Source: Clostridium neonatale
Lineage (GTDB): Bacteria > Bacillota > Clostridia > Clostridiales > Clostridiaceae
NCBI RefSeq assembly: GCF_001458595.1
Contig: NZ_LN890328.1
Location: 405,790-469,789, forward strand
Reading direction: 5' to 3'
DNA: 64,000 nt
Made by a program: the position numbers and the translations under genes. This document shows, piece after piece, positions 54,636-63,974 of the stretch (position 1 is its first letter; every line of letters starts with the position of its first letter). Under the pieces are notes generated by a model. The model was given only the letters and a program-made list of their open reading frames with translations, had not been told where the DNA came from and ran no database searches.

Positions 54636-56816
54636 ATGAATTTAAGTAATTTTAATGAAAAAGATATAATTTTCTCTTTGGATATAGGTACTCGTTCTAT
54701 TATAGGAACAGTAGGGATAATTAAAGATAAAAAATTTCAAGTAGTTTGTGAAAAATATTTAGAGCATGAAGAAAGGGCTATGGTGGATGGTCAAATTCAT
54801 GATGTAAATTTAGTAGCACAAGTAGCATTGAAAGTAAAAGATGCCATTGAGAAAGAAATAGGCATTAAGCTTACAGAAGTTTCAATTGCTGCAGCAGGTA
54901 GATTTTTAAGAACAATTAATAGTAATGCTGAACTTGACATAAGTGATGATGAAAATGAAGTTAATAAAGAGATAGTTAGAACTCTTGAATTAAGTGCTGT
55001 AAAAAAAGCAGAAGAAGAAATTAATAAGACATCAGAAGGAAAATTATATTGTGTTGGGTATTCAGTTAAAAATTATTATTTAAATGGCTACTTAATAGCA
55101 AACTTAATTGGCCAAAAGGGTGAAAATATTGGAACAGAAGTAATAGCAACATTTTTACCTAGATCTGTAATTGATTCACTTTATTCAGTAATGAATAAAA
55201 TAAATTTAAAAGTGAGCAATTTAACATTAGAACCAATAGCTGCAATGGAAGCAGCAGTTCCTAAAAATTTGAGGCTGTTAAATATAGGATTAGTAGATAT
55301 AGGGGCAGGAACTTCAGATATAGCTATAAGTTCAAAAGAAACCATTTCAGCATATGGAATGGTACCAATTGCAGGTGATGAAATAACAGAAGCAATAGTA
55401 CAGGAATATTTGGTAGACTTTAATACTGCAGAAAGAATAAAAAGATCAATTAAGGATAATGAAGAAATAACATATGTGGATATAATGGGATTAGAGAATA
55501 CTGTATCTAGTGAATCAGTTTTAAAATCAATATATACTGTAGTAAAAAAATTAGCAGATGAAATATGTAAAAAGATAGTAGAGTTAAATGGTGATAAATC
55601 ACCTAGTGCTGTATTTTTAGTTGGAGGTGGAGCACATACTCCAGGTTTAGTTGAACAGATGTCTGAAAAACTTAATTTACCGCCTCAAAGAATAGGTATA
55701 AAAGATAGAAGTACAGTTACTGAATGTATATCTGATAATAGTTTAGGCTCAGCAGGTGTAACTGTTCTTGGAATAGCTTTAACTGCAATAAAAAGTCTTG
55801 GAAATGATTTTATAGATGTAATGTTAAATGATGAACCTATAAGTTTATTTAATTCACACAATCATACTGTTATGGATGTAGTATTGCAAGCAGGAATCAA
55901 TCCAAGCTTATTTATAAGTAAAAATGGTAAAAGCGTTAGATTTACTTATAATGGATGCAAAAGAATTGCTTTTGGTGATTATGGGAAAAATGCAGTTATT
56001 AAGATTAATGGTGAAGTAGCAGCATTAGAAAGTGAAATTAGAATTAATGATAAGATTAATATTGAATATGCTCAAAATGGTAAGGATGCACAACCTAAAT
56101 TAGCTGATAATATAAGAGATATCGATTCTATGAGTATATATTTAAATGGAGATATAATTAATGTAGAACCTGTAATTATGGTAAATGATTGTGAAATAGA
56201 TTTAGAATATATAATTAAAAATAATGATGATGTAAAAGTATTTTTACCTTCTAGATTGAAAGAGTTTAAGAAATATGTTATCAGAGAAGATGTAGAATTG
56301 TTAAATGAAGAAGGAAATCTATTGCCAGAAGAGTATGATATTAAAGAAGGGGATAAGATATTCAAAAAAAATACTGAAGAAGTTAATAATGTGGGAGATG
56401 TGAATATAGAAATAGATGAAAAAGTAGCTGAGACTGAAATTTTACCAGAAGATTCATTAAATGACGTCAACAAAGTGATTGATAATGAATTAGCTTCTTA
56501 TGACGTTGTAAAAAATGATATTAATATTGAAGAGAAAGAAGTAAAAAAGAACGAAGATCATAATGAAGATGATAAATTAAAATTAGAAGAATTAAAAAAT
56601 AAAATAAGTGAAAATAGAGGAATAACTGTTATTGTCAATAATGAAGAAATCAAAATGAAAGAAAAAGCACAATATGTAGTAGTTGATATTTTTGATTATA
56701 TAGATTTTGATTTAACAGTACCAAAAGGTTCAATAAATATAACTTTAAATGGAGAAAATACTCCTTATACTGCGAGTATTAAAGATGGAGATGTTATAGA
56801 AGTATTCTGGTCGTAA
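54636..56816 (+). CDS. FtsA-like ATPase with C-terminal extension
   Basis: 726 residues. Residues 10-385 follow the actin-like FtsA/PilM/EutJ plan: phosphate 1 is FSLDIGTRSIIGTVGII, a 1C-like insertion follows, phosphate 2 is GLVDIGAGTSDIAIS and the adenosine motif is VFLVGGGAHTPGLVEQM. Residues 400-560 contain two or more beta-grasp-like segments (VMDVVLQAGINPSLFISKNG, SIYLNGDIINVEPVIMVND). A Glu/Asp/Lys-rich linker follows, and a last small domain ends DGDVIEVFWS. It is not the canonical ftsA beside ftsZ, and lacks the C-terminal membrane helix of FtsA. A role in division, sporulation or surface structures is open. Confidence 0.8.
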   Translation: MNLSNFNEKDIIFSLDIGTRSIIGTVGIIKDKKFQVVCEKYLEHEERAMVDGQIHDVNLVAQVALKVKDAIEKEIGIKLTEVSIAAAGRFLRTINSNAELDISDDENEVNKEIVRTLELSAVKKAEEEINKTSEGKLYCVGYSVKNYYLNGYLIANLIGQKGENIGTEVIATFLPRSVIDSLYSVMNKINLKVSNLTLEPIAAMEAAVPKNLRLLNIGLVDIGAGTSDIAISSKETISAYGMVPIAGDEITEAIVQEYLVDFNTAERIKRSIKDNEEITYVDIMGLENTVSSESVLKSIYTVVKKLADEICKKIVELNGDKSPSAVFLVGGGAHTPGLVEQMSEKLNLPPQRIGIKDRSTVTECISDNSLGSAGVTVLGIALTAIKSLGNDFIDVMLNDEPISLFNSHNHTVMDVVLQAGINPSLFISKNGKSVRFTYNGCKRIAFGDYGKNAVIKINGEVAALESEIRINDKINIEYAQNGKDAQPKLADNIRDIDSMSIYLNGDIINVEPVIMVNDCEIDLEYIIKNNDDVKVFLPSRLKEFKKYVIREDVELLNEEGNLLPEEYDIKEGDKIFKKNTEEVNNVGDVNIEIDEKVAETEILPEDSLNDVNKVIDNELASYDVVKNDINIEEKEVKKNEDHNEDDKLKLEELKNKISENRGITVIVNNEEIKMKEKAQYVVVDIFDYIDFDLTVPKGSINITLNGENTPYTASIKDGDVIEVFWS

Positions 56817-57019
56817 TTCATATAATAAAGTGATTTTAAATCTAAAATTTCCACTGGAACTTAAAATGACATATCTCACCCAACGGATATTGCATTAAAA
56901 ATGACTACTGAATATGGAATAGGCGAAATGACTATGAACATTAAGAATAGAAAATAATATGACATTTTTATATTGGAATATGTGAAAACGGAAGTATAAA
57001 AAGAGAGAGAGGAATATAC
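56817..57019. other. Short intergenic region with a possible gene remnant
   Basis: After an in-frame stop, the bases at about 56864-56957 read SHPTDIALKMTTEYGIGEMT and end in a stop, without start codon or ribosome site. This looks like the tail of a lost coding sequence, though chance is possible. Confidence 0.3.
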
Positions 57020-58201
57020 ATGATTAATTTTAATAAAGAAGCAAATGAAATCAAAGATGAACTAATAGCCATAAGAAGAGATCTACACATGCATCCAGAA
57101 CTTGGGTTTGAAGAAGTAAGAACTTCAGGAGTTATAAAAGAATTCTTAAAGGAAAATAATATTCCATATATCGAAGTTGCAAAAACTGGAGTTTGTGGAA
57201 TAATCACAGGAACTAAGGATGGTGAAGGTAAAGTTGTAGCATTAAGAGGCGATATTGATGCACTTCCAATTCAAGATATGAAATCTTGTGAATATAAATC
57301 TCAGATTCCTGGGAGAATGCATGCATGCGGACATGATTCACATACAACAATCCTTATGGGAGCAGCTAAAATTTTAAATAAATATAAAGATAAATTTTCT
57401 GGAACAGTTAAGTTATTATTTGAGCCCGCAGAAGAAACTACAGGTGGAGCACCACATATGATAACACAGGGGGTACTAGAAAATCCAAGGGTTGATTGTA
57501 TATTTGGACTTCATGTAGATGAAGAGACAGAATGTGGAACAATAAAGATAAAAAAAGGTGTAGTTAATGCTGCATCAAATCCTTATAATATAAAAATAAC
57601 TGGTCAAGGTGGTCATGGGGCATCACCACATACAACGGTAGATCCAGTTGTAATTGCAAGCCATATAGTACTTGCACTTCAAACTATAGTAAGTAGAGAA
57701 ATAGCTCCAGTAAATCCAGCTGTAGTAACAGTAGGCATGCTTCATGCTGGAACAGGACAAAATATTATTCCAGGAGAAGCAAAGCTTAGTGGAATGATTA
57801 GAACTATGACAAAAGAAGATAGGGAGTTTGCAGTTAGAAGATTAAATGAAATTGTAAATGGAATTGCTGAAATGTCTAGAGCCAAAGCTGAAGTCGAAGT
57901 TTTTGAAAGTTATCCTTGTCTATATAATGATGATGATTGTGTAGACTTATTAATGGAAAGTGCAAGTAGTGTTATAGGAAAAGAAAATGTATTAGAGCAA
58001 AAAGCACCTAAAATGGGTGTTGAGAGCTTTGCATATTTTGCTAATGAAAGACCATCAGCATTTTATTTCTTAGGATCAGGAAATAAAGAAAAAAATACAA
58101 CACATCCAGCACATAGTGATTTATTTAATATAGATGAAGATTGTTTACCGATCGGAGTTGCTATTCAGGTAGCGGCAGCATTTAATTTCTTAACAAAGTA
58201 A
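57020..58201 (+). CDS. M20-family amidohydrolase (hippurate/IAA-amino acid/aminoacylase type)
   Basis: Zinc peptidase-like enzyme that removes acyl groups from amino acids. RDLHMHPELGFEE starts it. The metal ligands are in MHACGHDSHTTILMG, FEPAEETTGGAPHM, GLHVDEET and HPAHSDLFNID. GHGASPHTTVDPVV is the dimerisation-domain motif. 393 residues. GAGAGAGG precedes the ATG. The substrate could be N-acetyl-diaminopimelate, hippurate or another N-acyl amino acid. Confidence 0.9.
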   Translation: MINFNKEANEIKDELIAIRRDLHMHPELGFEEVRTSGVIKEFLKENNIPYIEVAKTGVCGIITGTKDGEGKVVALRGDIDALPIQDMKSCEYKSQIPGRMHACGHDSHTTILMGAAKILNKYKDKFSGTVKLLFEPAEETTGGAPHMITQGVLENPRVDCIFGLHVDEETECGTIKIKKGVVNAASNPYNIKITGQGGHGASPHTTVDPVVIASHIVLALQTIVSREIAPVNPAVVTVGMLHAGTGQNIIPGEAKLSGMIRTMTKEDREFAVRRLNEIVNGIAEMSRAKAEVEVFESYPCLYNDDDCVDLLMESASSVIGKENVLEQKAPKMGVESFAYFANERPSAFYFLGSGNKEKNTTHPAHSDLFNIDEDCLPIGVAIQVAAAFNFLTK

Positions 58202-58218
58202 AGTAAGAATAATTAGTA

Positions 58219-58281
58219 TAACCATCCTGTGTTAAGTCTTAAACTTTAATGTTTATATAGACATATAGGATGGTTATTTAT
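58219..58281. terminator. Terminator after the amidohydrolase gene
   Basis: ATAACCATCCT pairs with AGGATGGTTAT; the loop of about 37 bases is long and the tail is TTATAT. Confidence 0.6.
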
Positions 58282-58386
58282 ATACTGTAATTAAACATTT
58301 TATTTATTAGTTTGTAATATAACATTTTTTATCATATAATTTATAAGTAAAAAATGTTTTACTAAAGGAAAACGGAGTGATAATAT

Positions 58387-59361
58387 TTGAAAATAGAAAT
58401 TGGACCAAACGAAGCAGGACAGAGATTAGATAAATTCCTAAGAAAGTTATTAAAAGATGTACCATTAAGCGCTATATTTAAGGCGTTAAGAAAAAAGGAC
58501 ATAAGAGTTAATGGGAAGAAACAAAATGAAAAATATTTTTTAGAGGAAGGCGACATAGTAGAGATTAAATACATACAAAGTAAAAAAGAAGATAAAAGCA
58601 ATAAATTTATGAAAGTTGATTCAAAACGAATGAAGATTTGTTTTGAAGATGATAATTTAGTAGTAGTTGAGAAATGGCCAGGAATTTTAGTACATTCTGA
58701 TAGTGCTGATGGAAAAGAAGCAACACTTACAGATTATACCCTTTCATATCTAGATGCAAAGGGAGCATATGTTCCAGAAAATGAACTTACATTTACACCA
58801 GCAGCATGTAATAGATTAGATAGAAATACATCTGGCATGGTTATTTTTGGTAAAACTTTTGAAGGACTAAAATGCATAAATGAAGCAATTAGAGAAGATG
58901 AAATCAAAAAATATTATTATGCTCTTGTAAAAGGAAAGATAAAAAATGGAAGATATGAAGGTTATATATTAAAAAATTCAGATAATAACCTTTCAAAAAT
59001 TTATGAAAATGAAGTTGAAGGTTCTAAAAAGATTATTACAGAAGTAAACACTGTAGAAACTAATGGAGCGTATTCACTTCTTGAAATAAATTTGATTACA
59101 GGAAGAAGCCATCAAATAAGAGCACATCTATCATATTTAGGAAATCCAATAATTGGTGATAATAAATATGGAGATAAGAAATTAAATTCATTCTTTGAGA
59201 ATAAGTACGGACTTAATTATCAATTTTTATATGCTTATAAATTAAACTTTAGAGAAATTAAAGGAAAGCTTAGCTATTTAAAGAATAAGACTGTAGCTGT
59301 AGCTCTGCCTCCTTTATTTAAAAAGATAAAACAAGATGTATTTAAGTTTTCACTTAGATAG
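58387..59361 (+). CDS. RluA/RluD-family pseudouridine synthase
   Basis: Converts uridine to pseudouridine in rRNA or tRNA. The S4 RNA-binding domain is GQRLDKFLRKLLKDVPLSAI (about 12-60). The catalytic motif is NRLDRNTSGMVIFGKT with the essential Asp, and GRSHQIRAHLSYLGNPI is the last motif. 324 residues. It starts at TTG 58387 with GGAGTGA upstream. The usual H of HRLDxxTSG is N here, a known RluC-type variation. It lies eight bases before the flippase gene, so they form an operon. Confidence 0.9.
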   Translation: MKIEIGPNEAGQRLDKFLRKLLKDVPLSAIFKALRKKDIRVNGKKQNEKYFLEEGDIVEIKYIQSKKEDKSNKFMKVDSKRMKICFEDDNLVVVEKWPGILVHSDSADGKEATLTDYTLSYLDAKGAYVPENELTFTPAACNRLDRNTSGMVIFGKTFEGLKCINEAIREDEIKKYYYALVKGKIKNGRYEGYILKNSDNNLSKIYENEVEGSKKIITEVNTVETNGAYSLLEINLITGRSHQIRAHLSYLGNPIIGDNKYGDKKLNSFFENKYGLNYQFLYAYKLNFREIKGKLSYLKNKTVAVALPPLFKKIKQDVFKFSLR

Positions 59362-59369
59362 GAGGAGTT

Positions 59370-60980
59370 ATGGAGGAGAAATCATCTAACAGAGGGTTTT
59401 TAATACTTTCAGTAGCTGGTATTCTAACAAAAATAATTTCAGTTTTCTATATTCCTATGCTTCAAAGAATAATAGGACTTTCTGGATATGGAATATATCA
59501 AAATTGCTATGAAGTTTTTTTGTTTGCATATGCAGTTACTAATCTTGGAACACAACCTGCAATTGCAAAAGTAGTTGCAGAATTGAGTGCAGTAGATAAG
59601 CCAGATGATGCAGTACGAACTCTTAAAATATCAAGAAGTATATTGGCATTAATTAGTGGAGTTATTTCACTTTTATTAATGATTGGCGCATTTGCACTTG
59701 GAAATGGAATTAAGAATCCAGATGCTTCTTATGGAATTTTAATGCTTGCACCTAGTATATTTGTAACTACAATATTATCAGCTTATAGAGGATTCTTCCA
59801 AGGGAAAAGCAGCATGACAGCTATTGCAATATCTCAGGTTATTGAGCAGGTTATAAATATAGCAGTAAGTTTATTATGTGCATATTTACTTATGAAAATA
59901 AGTATCCCATATGGAGCAGCAGGAGGAACAATAGGTACTTCAGTTGGTGCATTAATTGCTCTTGGGTATATGATGTGTGTATATAAAAAGAAAGATTTTG
60001 AAGAAGAAGCTTATATAGCACAAGGTGATGCAAAAAGAATAAAACCTAAGAGTATAATTAGGAAACTTGTAAAGTATGGATTACCAATAACATTAAGTTC
60101 CGGTCTACAAAACTTTGGTAGTCTTGTAGATATGGTTAATGTTAATGCAAGATTAGCTTTTGCTGGTTTTTCAATGGAAAAGGCTCAAGAATTATATGGA
60201 GTTCTTGGTCGATATAAAACATTATTATCTGTACCACTTATAATAATAACAGCGCTTGGAACTACAGTGCTTCCAGCAGTATCAGCGGCAATGGCGGTGA
60301 AAGATAAAAAAGAAGTTAGAAATAAAACTTCATTTGCTTTTAGAATGGTATTTTTAATTACAATACCATCAGCAGTTGGCTTGTCTTGTTTATCAAGAGA
60401 AGTTTTTACAATACTATATGGTAGTGAACAAGGGTATGAACTTATGATGGTTGGATCAGTTGTACTTATTTTTATGGCTGTAGCACAGATACAAACTGTA
60501 TTACTTCAAAGTATGAATAAGCTATATTATGTCCTTGGTACATTTATAATTGGACTTACATTTAAGATAATAGCTAATTATATCTTAGTTGGAATGAAAG
60601 ATATAAATATAATGGGAGTAGTGGTTGGTAATTTCTTGTGGTTTTTTATTCCATGTATATTAAATCAAAGAGCACTTAAAAAAGCTTTAAGAGTAAAAAT
60701 ACATATGATCAGAAATATAGTAAAACCATTGATTGCATCAGCAGTAATGGCACTTGTAATATATTGGACTAGGATTCCAATAAGTATAATGTTAGAACTT
60801 ACTAATAAAAATATGATTTTATATGCTGTTTCAACATTTTTACTAATAGCTATTGGAGGTTTTGTTTACTTATATTTAATAATATTGCTCGGTGGGTTAA
60901 GGAAGAGAGATCTAGACAGTATTTCAGGAAGAATATACAAAATGCTCCCAAGGTTCATGAGAGAAAATATGCACTTATAA
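59370..60980 (+). CDS. Polysaccharide/lipid II flippase of the MurJ/SpoVB/YtgP family
   Basis: Integral membrane protein, 536 residues with about 14 predicted helices, starting ILSVAGILTKIISVFYIPML. The family moves lipid-linked precursors across the membrane; the sequence looks nearest to YtgP/MurJ-type proteins of Firmicutes. AGGAGG precedes the ATG. The last codons (encoding MHL, stop) come from the repeat module ATGCACTTATAAAAAGAG, so the C-terminus was probably altered by the repeat. Confidence 0.88.
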   Translation: MEEKSSNRGFLILSVAGILTKIISVFYIPMLQRIIGLSGYGIYQNCYEVFLFAYAVTNLGTQPAIAKVVAELSAVDKPDDAVRTLKISRSILALISGVISLLLMIGAFALGNGIKNPDASYGILMLAPSIFVTTILSAYRGFFQGKSSMTAIAISQVIEQVINIAVSLLCAYLLMKISIPYGAAGGTIGTSVGALIALGYMMCVYKKKDFEEEAYIAQGDAKRIKPKSIIRKLVKYGLPITLSSGLQNFGSLVDMVNVNARLAFAGFSMEKAQELYGVLGRYKTLLSVPLIIITALGTTVLPAVSAAMAVKDKKEVRNKTSFAFRMVFLITIPSAVGLSCLSREVFTILYGSEQGYELMMVGSVVLIFMAVAQIQTVLLQSMNKLYYVLGTFIIGLTFKIIANYILVGMKDINIMGVVVGNFLWFFIPCILNQRALKKALRVKIHMIRNIVKPLIASAVMALVIYWTRIPISIMLELTNKNMILYAVSTFLLIAIGGFVYLYLIILLGGLRKRDLDSISGRIYKMLPRFMRENMHL

Positions 60981-61050
60981 AAAGAGCAGCTATGCTGCAA
61001 TTAGGATCTTAAATAAAAAGAGCAGCTATGCTGCAATACGGATCTTTTCG
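60968..61050. repeat. Two tandem hairpin modules at the 3' end of the flippase gene
   Basis: Two copies of TAAAAAGAGCAGCTATGCTG, CAAT and GGATCTT (60968-61010 and 61011-61050), as in copies A and B and at 31003-31047. The first copy overlaps the gene's last codons and stop. Each has the perfect GCAGC-TAT-GCTGC stem; the second ends in GGATCTTTTCG, like a terminator. Confidence 0.75.
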
Positions 61051-61212
61051 CCTCTAAAAATAATATAAAGTATCTATTAAAGAATTTAATACGCAAAGAA
61101 GTATTAATTACATTTTTTATAGTTAAAAAATTATAAGAATCACATATAAAATTATTGACAAGCAAAGCTTATGGAATAAATATAAGAAATATACATAATA
61201 AAAATATAAAAT

Positions 61213-61250
61213 AAAAATTACGGAATGTATTTTAGCATTCCGTAATTTTT
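61213..61250. terminator. Bidirectional terminator between the two flippase genes
   Basis: AAAAATTACGGAATG pairs perfectly with CATTCCGTAATTTTT; A/T runs on both sides serve both converging genes. Confidence 0.85.
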
Positions 61251-61303
61251 ATTATATATAATTTTAAAAAGAAGAAATTGTAAAGTGAATTTATAAAAAA
61301 TTG

Positions 61304-62803
61304 TTATGAATCACTTTCGCCAAAGCCTCCAAGATATGCAAATATAAAAAATGTCAAGCCTATGACCATAAAATTATTTATAATAAGAGAATGTGCCAAG
61401 AAATGAGTGGCTAATATTTTTATAATTAAAAATACAAGTAATGCAAGCAAGATATAAATAAATATATTATATGAATTTATATTAATATCTATATGTTTTT
61501 TTACTTCATGTATGTTAAGTAAAAAGCTAGTACCTGTAGCAATTATCATTGTTATGCTATATCCTAGAATATTTATTGAAGGAATAGCAGTAAATATATA
61601 TAAACCGATTAATTCAATAATTGCTTCAATTAAAGAATTTCTTAATATAATACCTTGTTTATTAAGTCCGTTTAAAATACCAAACATTGTACTGGAAGTA
61701 AATAAAATAGGTGCCCCAAAGGAAGCAAATCTAATATAAGTACCTAAATCATCACGTCCATAAAACATTTTTCCGAGATTATCTGGTATTATATTGCATA
61801 TTATTGTTGTGGAAAGTCCAAGTAAAAATGCAAGTTTTATAACTTTTCTAATTCTGCATGAAGCTTCATATTTTTTTCCTTGACTTAAAGTTTGTGAGAG
61901 ATCAGGTATAAGTAATGTATTAATTGTGGATACCACAATAAGTGGAATAGTGAGCAAAGTCATTGCCATTCCAGTAAATTTACCAATAAGACTTAATGCT
62001 TCTATATGATTAAAACCTGCAACTAAAAGCCGTCTTGGAACAATAAGAGTAGCCATAGTTCCTAATATATTTGTTAAAAATCCATTCATACAAAGTGGTA
62101 TAGTTATTATAATAACATCAAATAAGAGCTGGAATCTACTTTCAGGAACTTCACAAGAATGTGGTGTTTTAGCAATGCAGTATTTATAATATATATATAA
62201 GCCTATTAAACTTTGAAGTTCTCCAATACATAAAGCAATAGTAGCAAGTGTTACCATTTTTTCAATTGAATCCGCATTAAAAAATAAAATTAAAAGGCTG
62301 ACGGTTATTATTCTCATAGCCTTTTCTAATATATCTAGTAAAGCAGGTATCTTTATTTTTGATGTTCCATAAAAATATCCTTTAAAGATATTCGAAATTG
62401 CAATAAACACCATAGCAGGGCAAATAACTCTTATAGCGCTTATTGTTCTTGTATCACTAACACCATATTTTCCAATCAAAGGAGCAGCTACAAAAACTAG
62501 TATACCGATAATGATTGCCCAAATTATATTAAACATTGCTACAACTCGTATTGTTTTAGTAATGTTATTTTGCTCGCCTTTTTGATCATAAACTGCAACT
62601 ATTTTTGACATTGAGGAAACAATACCAGCAGACATAAGGCATATAAACAAATTATAAATAGGCATAACTAAATTATAAAGCCCCATACCTTCAGGACCAA
62701 GAAGATTGGATAAATATATATTGAATATAAAGCCTAATATTCCAGTAGTAACATTTGATGCGGTAAGTAAAAAAGAATTCTTTAAAAAATTATCTTTTGC
62801 CAA
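61304..62803 (-). CDS. spoVB: Stage V sporulation protein B-like flippase
   Basis: 499-residue membrane protein with about 13-14 helices. The opening KDNFLKNSFLLTASNVTTGI, then YLSNLLGPEGMGLYNLVMPI, is like SpoVB, the Wzx/MATE-type protein needed for spore cortex peptidoglycan in Bacillus. It ends SDS at 61304. GGAGTGAT-like bases precede the ATG. It converges on the YtgP-like gene, a distant relative. Naming as SpoVB rests on the N-terminal pattern and clostridial habit. Confidence 0.8.
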   Translation of the reverse strand: MAKDNFLKNSFLLTASNVTTGILGFIFNIYLSNLLGPEGMGLYNLVMPIYNLFICLMSAGIVSSMSKIVAVYDQKGEQNNITKTIRVVAMFNIIWAIIIGILVFVAAPLIGKYGVSDTRTISAIRVICPAMVFIAISNIFKGYFYGTSKIKIPALLDILEKAMRIITVSLLILFFNADSIEKMVTLATIALCIGELQSLIGLYIYYKYCIAKTPHSCEVPESRFQLLFDVIIITIPLCMNGFLTNILGTMATLIVPRRLLVAGFNHIEALSLIGKFTGMAMTLLTIPLIVVSTINTLLIPDLSQTLSQGKKYEASCRIRKVIKLAFLLGLSTTIICNIIPDNLGKMFYGRDDLGTYIRFASFGAPILFTSSTMFGILNGLNKQGIILRNSLIEAIIELIGLYIFTAIPSINILGYSITMIIATGTSFLLNIHEVKKHIDININSYNIFIYILLALLVFLIIKILATHFLAHSLIINNFMVIGLTFFIFAYLGGFGESDS

Positions 62804-62894
62804 AAGTTATCACTCCTTTAGATTACTCTAAATAATATTCATATATTTTACGTAATATTCCTGAAGAAAAATAAGAAAGATACATGATCAATAC

Positions 62895-63770
62895 AAATAA
62901 AGGACGTAGAAAGTTTAAAGTGAAATAACCGAAATAAAGCTCTTATGTGTGGCTTCCTTTTTGAATGCAAGACACCGCCGAACATAAGAGTTTCATTTCT
63001 TTGTTTCATCTAGACTCATAGTATCAACATTATTGCTCTAAATAAACACATTTTTAAATTAAGGAATAGTTATTTATACATGTTAAAGATTTAAAAAGTT
63101 AATATTTTATTATTTTTTAAAGGATATCAATTTATAAATATCAGAATATAAATTCTTAAGAATTTGCTTATTTTATGCGGGTTCTATGGAAATAAAGATG
63201 TACTTATTCATATATTTTCTCTGTTTAAGGGAATATCTACTCATATACATTCGTAGGTATAAGAGATTCACACCAAATCACAGATTTGGGTTCTCTGCTT
63301 AAGAATGTGCACTTATAAAAAGAGTAGCTATGCTGCAATTCGGATCTTTTCTTATTTATTGAGTATCAGATGGGATTTTTTTAATAAGGAAACATCTTCA
63401 GCATTGAATGAAGATGGGCTATACTGCCAGGTTTGTACCTCACCAAGCATTATATTACATTGATTGAAAACTATATTTTTAGACAGGGGATATTCTAAAA
63501 TCATAAATTACATTGAGAATAAGTTTAGAGAAAAACAAAGAAATTCAATATATGAATATGGGGAGTATTGTATTGAAAATTTTAGTTATTAAATTCTTAG
63601 ACAGAGGCTGTTCCACAATTGTTTGTCCGACACTTGTTGTTGGAGCAAACATTTTTGGGCACAGCCTCTGTCTGTAGAATTTTTAACTCAAATTTTCCTA
63701 CAATACGAGCATATCATATATTGAATTTCGGGTGTTATCCACTAAACTCTGATTCTACGTCCCTTATTTT
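62895..63770. repeat. Modular structured repeat element, copy B (about 876 bp), with intact terminal inverted repeats
   Basis: The left end AAATAAAGGACGTAGAA and right end TTCTACGTCCCTTATTT are inverse; the similarity runs about 45 bases inward (GTTTAAAGTG, then ACCGAAAT against the inverse of ATTTCGGGTGT). Inside, in order: GAAATAAAGCTCTTATG with CATAAGAGTTTCATTTC (short hairpin, no insert); an A/T-rich spacer; a double-hairpin module (63163-63303) bounded by CTTAAGAAT on both sides; the GCTATGCTGC module (63304-63360); the CATCTTCA...CTCACCAAGCATTATAT module (63388-63455); and the long hairpin (63540-63729). No open frame of note. No obvious target duplication. Confidence 0.75.
63540..63729. 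repeat. Long hairpin module of copy B
   Basis: Same fold as at 11666-11855: outer arms GAAATTCAATATATG/CATATATTGAATTTC and core AGACAGAGGCTGT/ACAGCCTCTGTCT. Differences from copy A are few and concentrated in the apical loop (TTTGTCCGACACTTGTTGTT against TTTGTCAAATACTTGTTATT). Confidence 0.75.
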
Positions 63771-63788
63771 ATGTGACGATATATAGAT

Positions 63789-63974
63789 CTATACAGTTAC
63801 GTCAATATTTGAACCTAAATTTGGATCAACAGCTAGATTATCTAAAACTTCAGTCATTGCTGTAAGTTGATTAGCAGCAGTATCCATAGTCATATTTAAA
63901 ACAGAGATAGAAACTGCATTTTGAAGAGAAGCTTGACTCATTCCCATTGAAAGATCTGCAATGCTCATTTCCAT
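63789..63974 (-). CDS. YjfB-type small protein (putative motility protein family)
   Basis: 61 residues from the ATG at 63974 (AAGGATG upstream). SIADLSMGMSQASLQNAVSI followed by VLNMTMDTAANQLTAM is the amphipathic, flagellin-like pattern of YjfB proteins, a short family linked with motility genes. A GTG at 63983 is also in frame. Repeat copy B lies 18 bases past its stop. Confidence 0.8.
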   Translation of the reverse strand: MEMSIADLSMGMSQASLQNAVSISVLNMTMDTAANQLTAMTEVLDNLAVDPNLGSNIDVTV

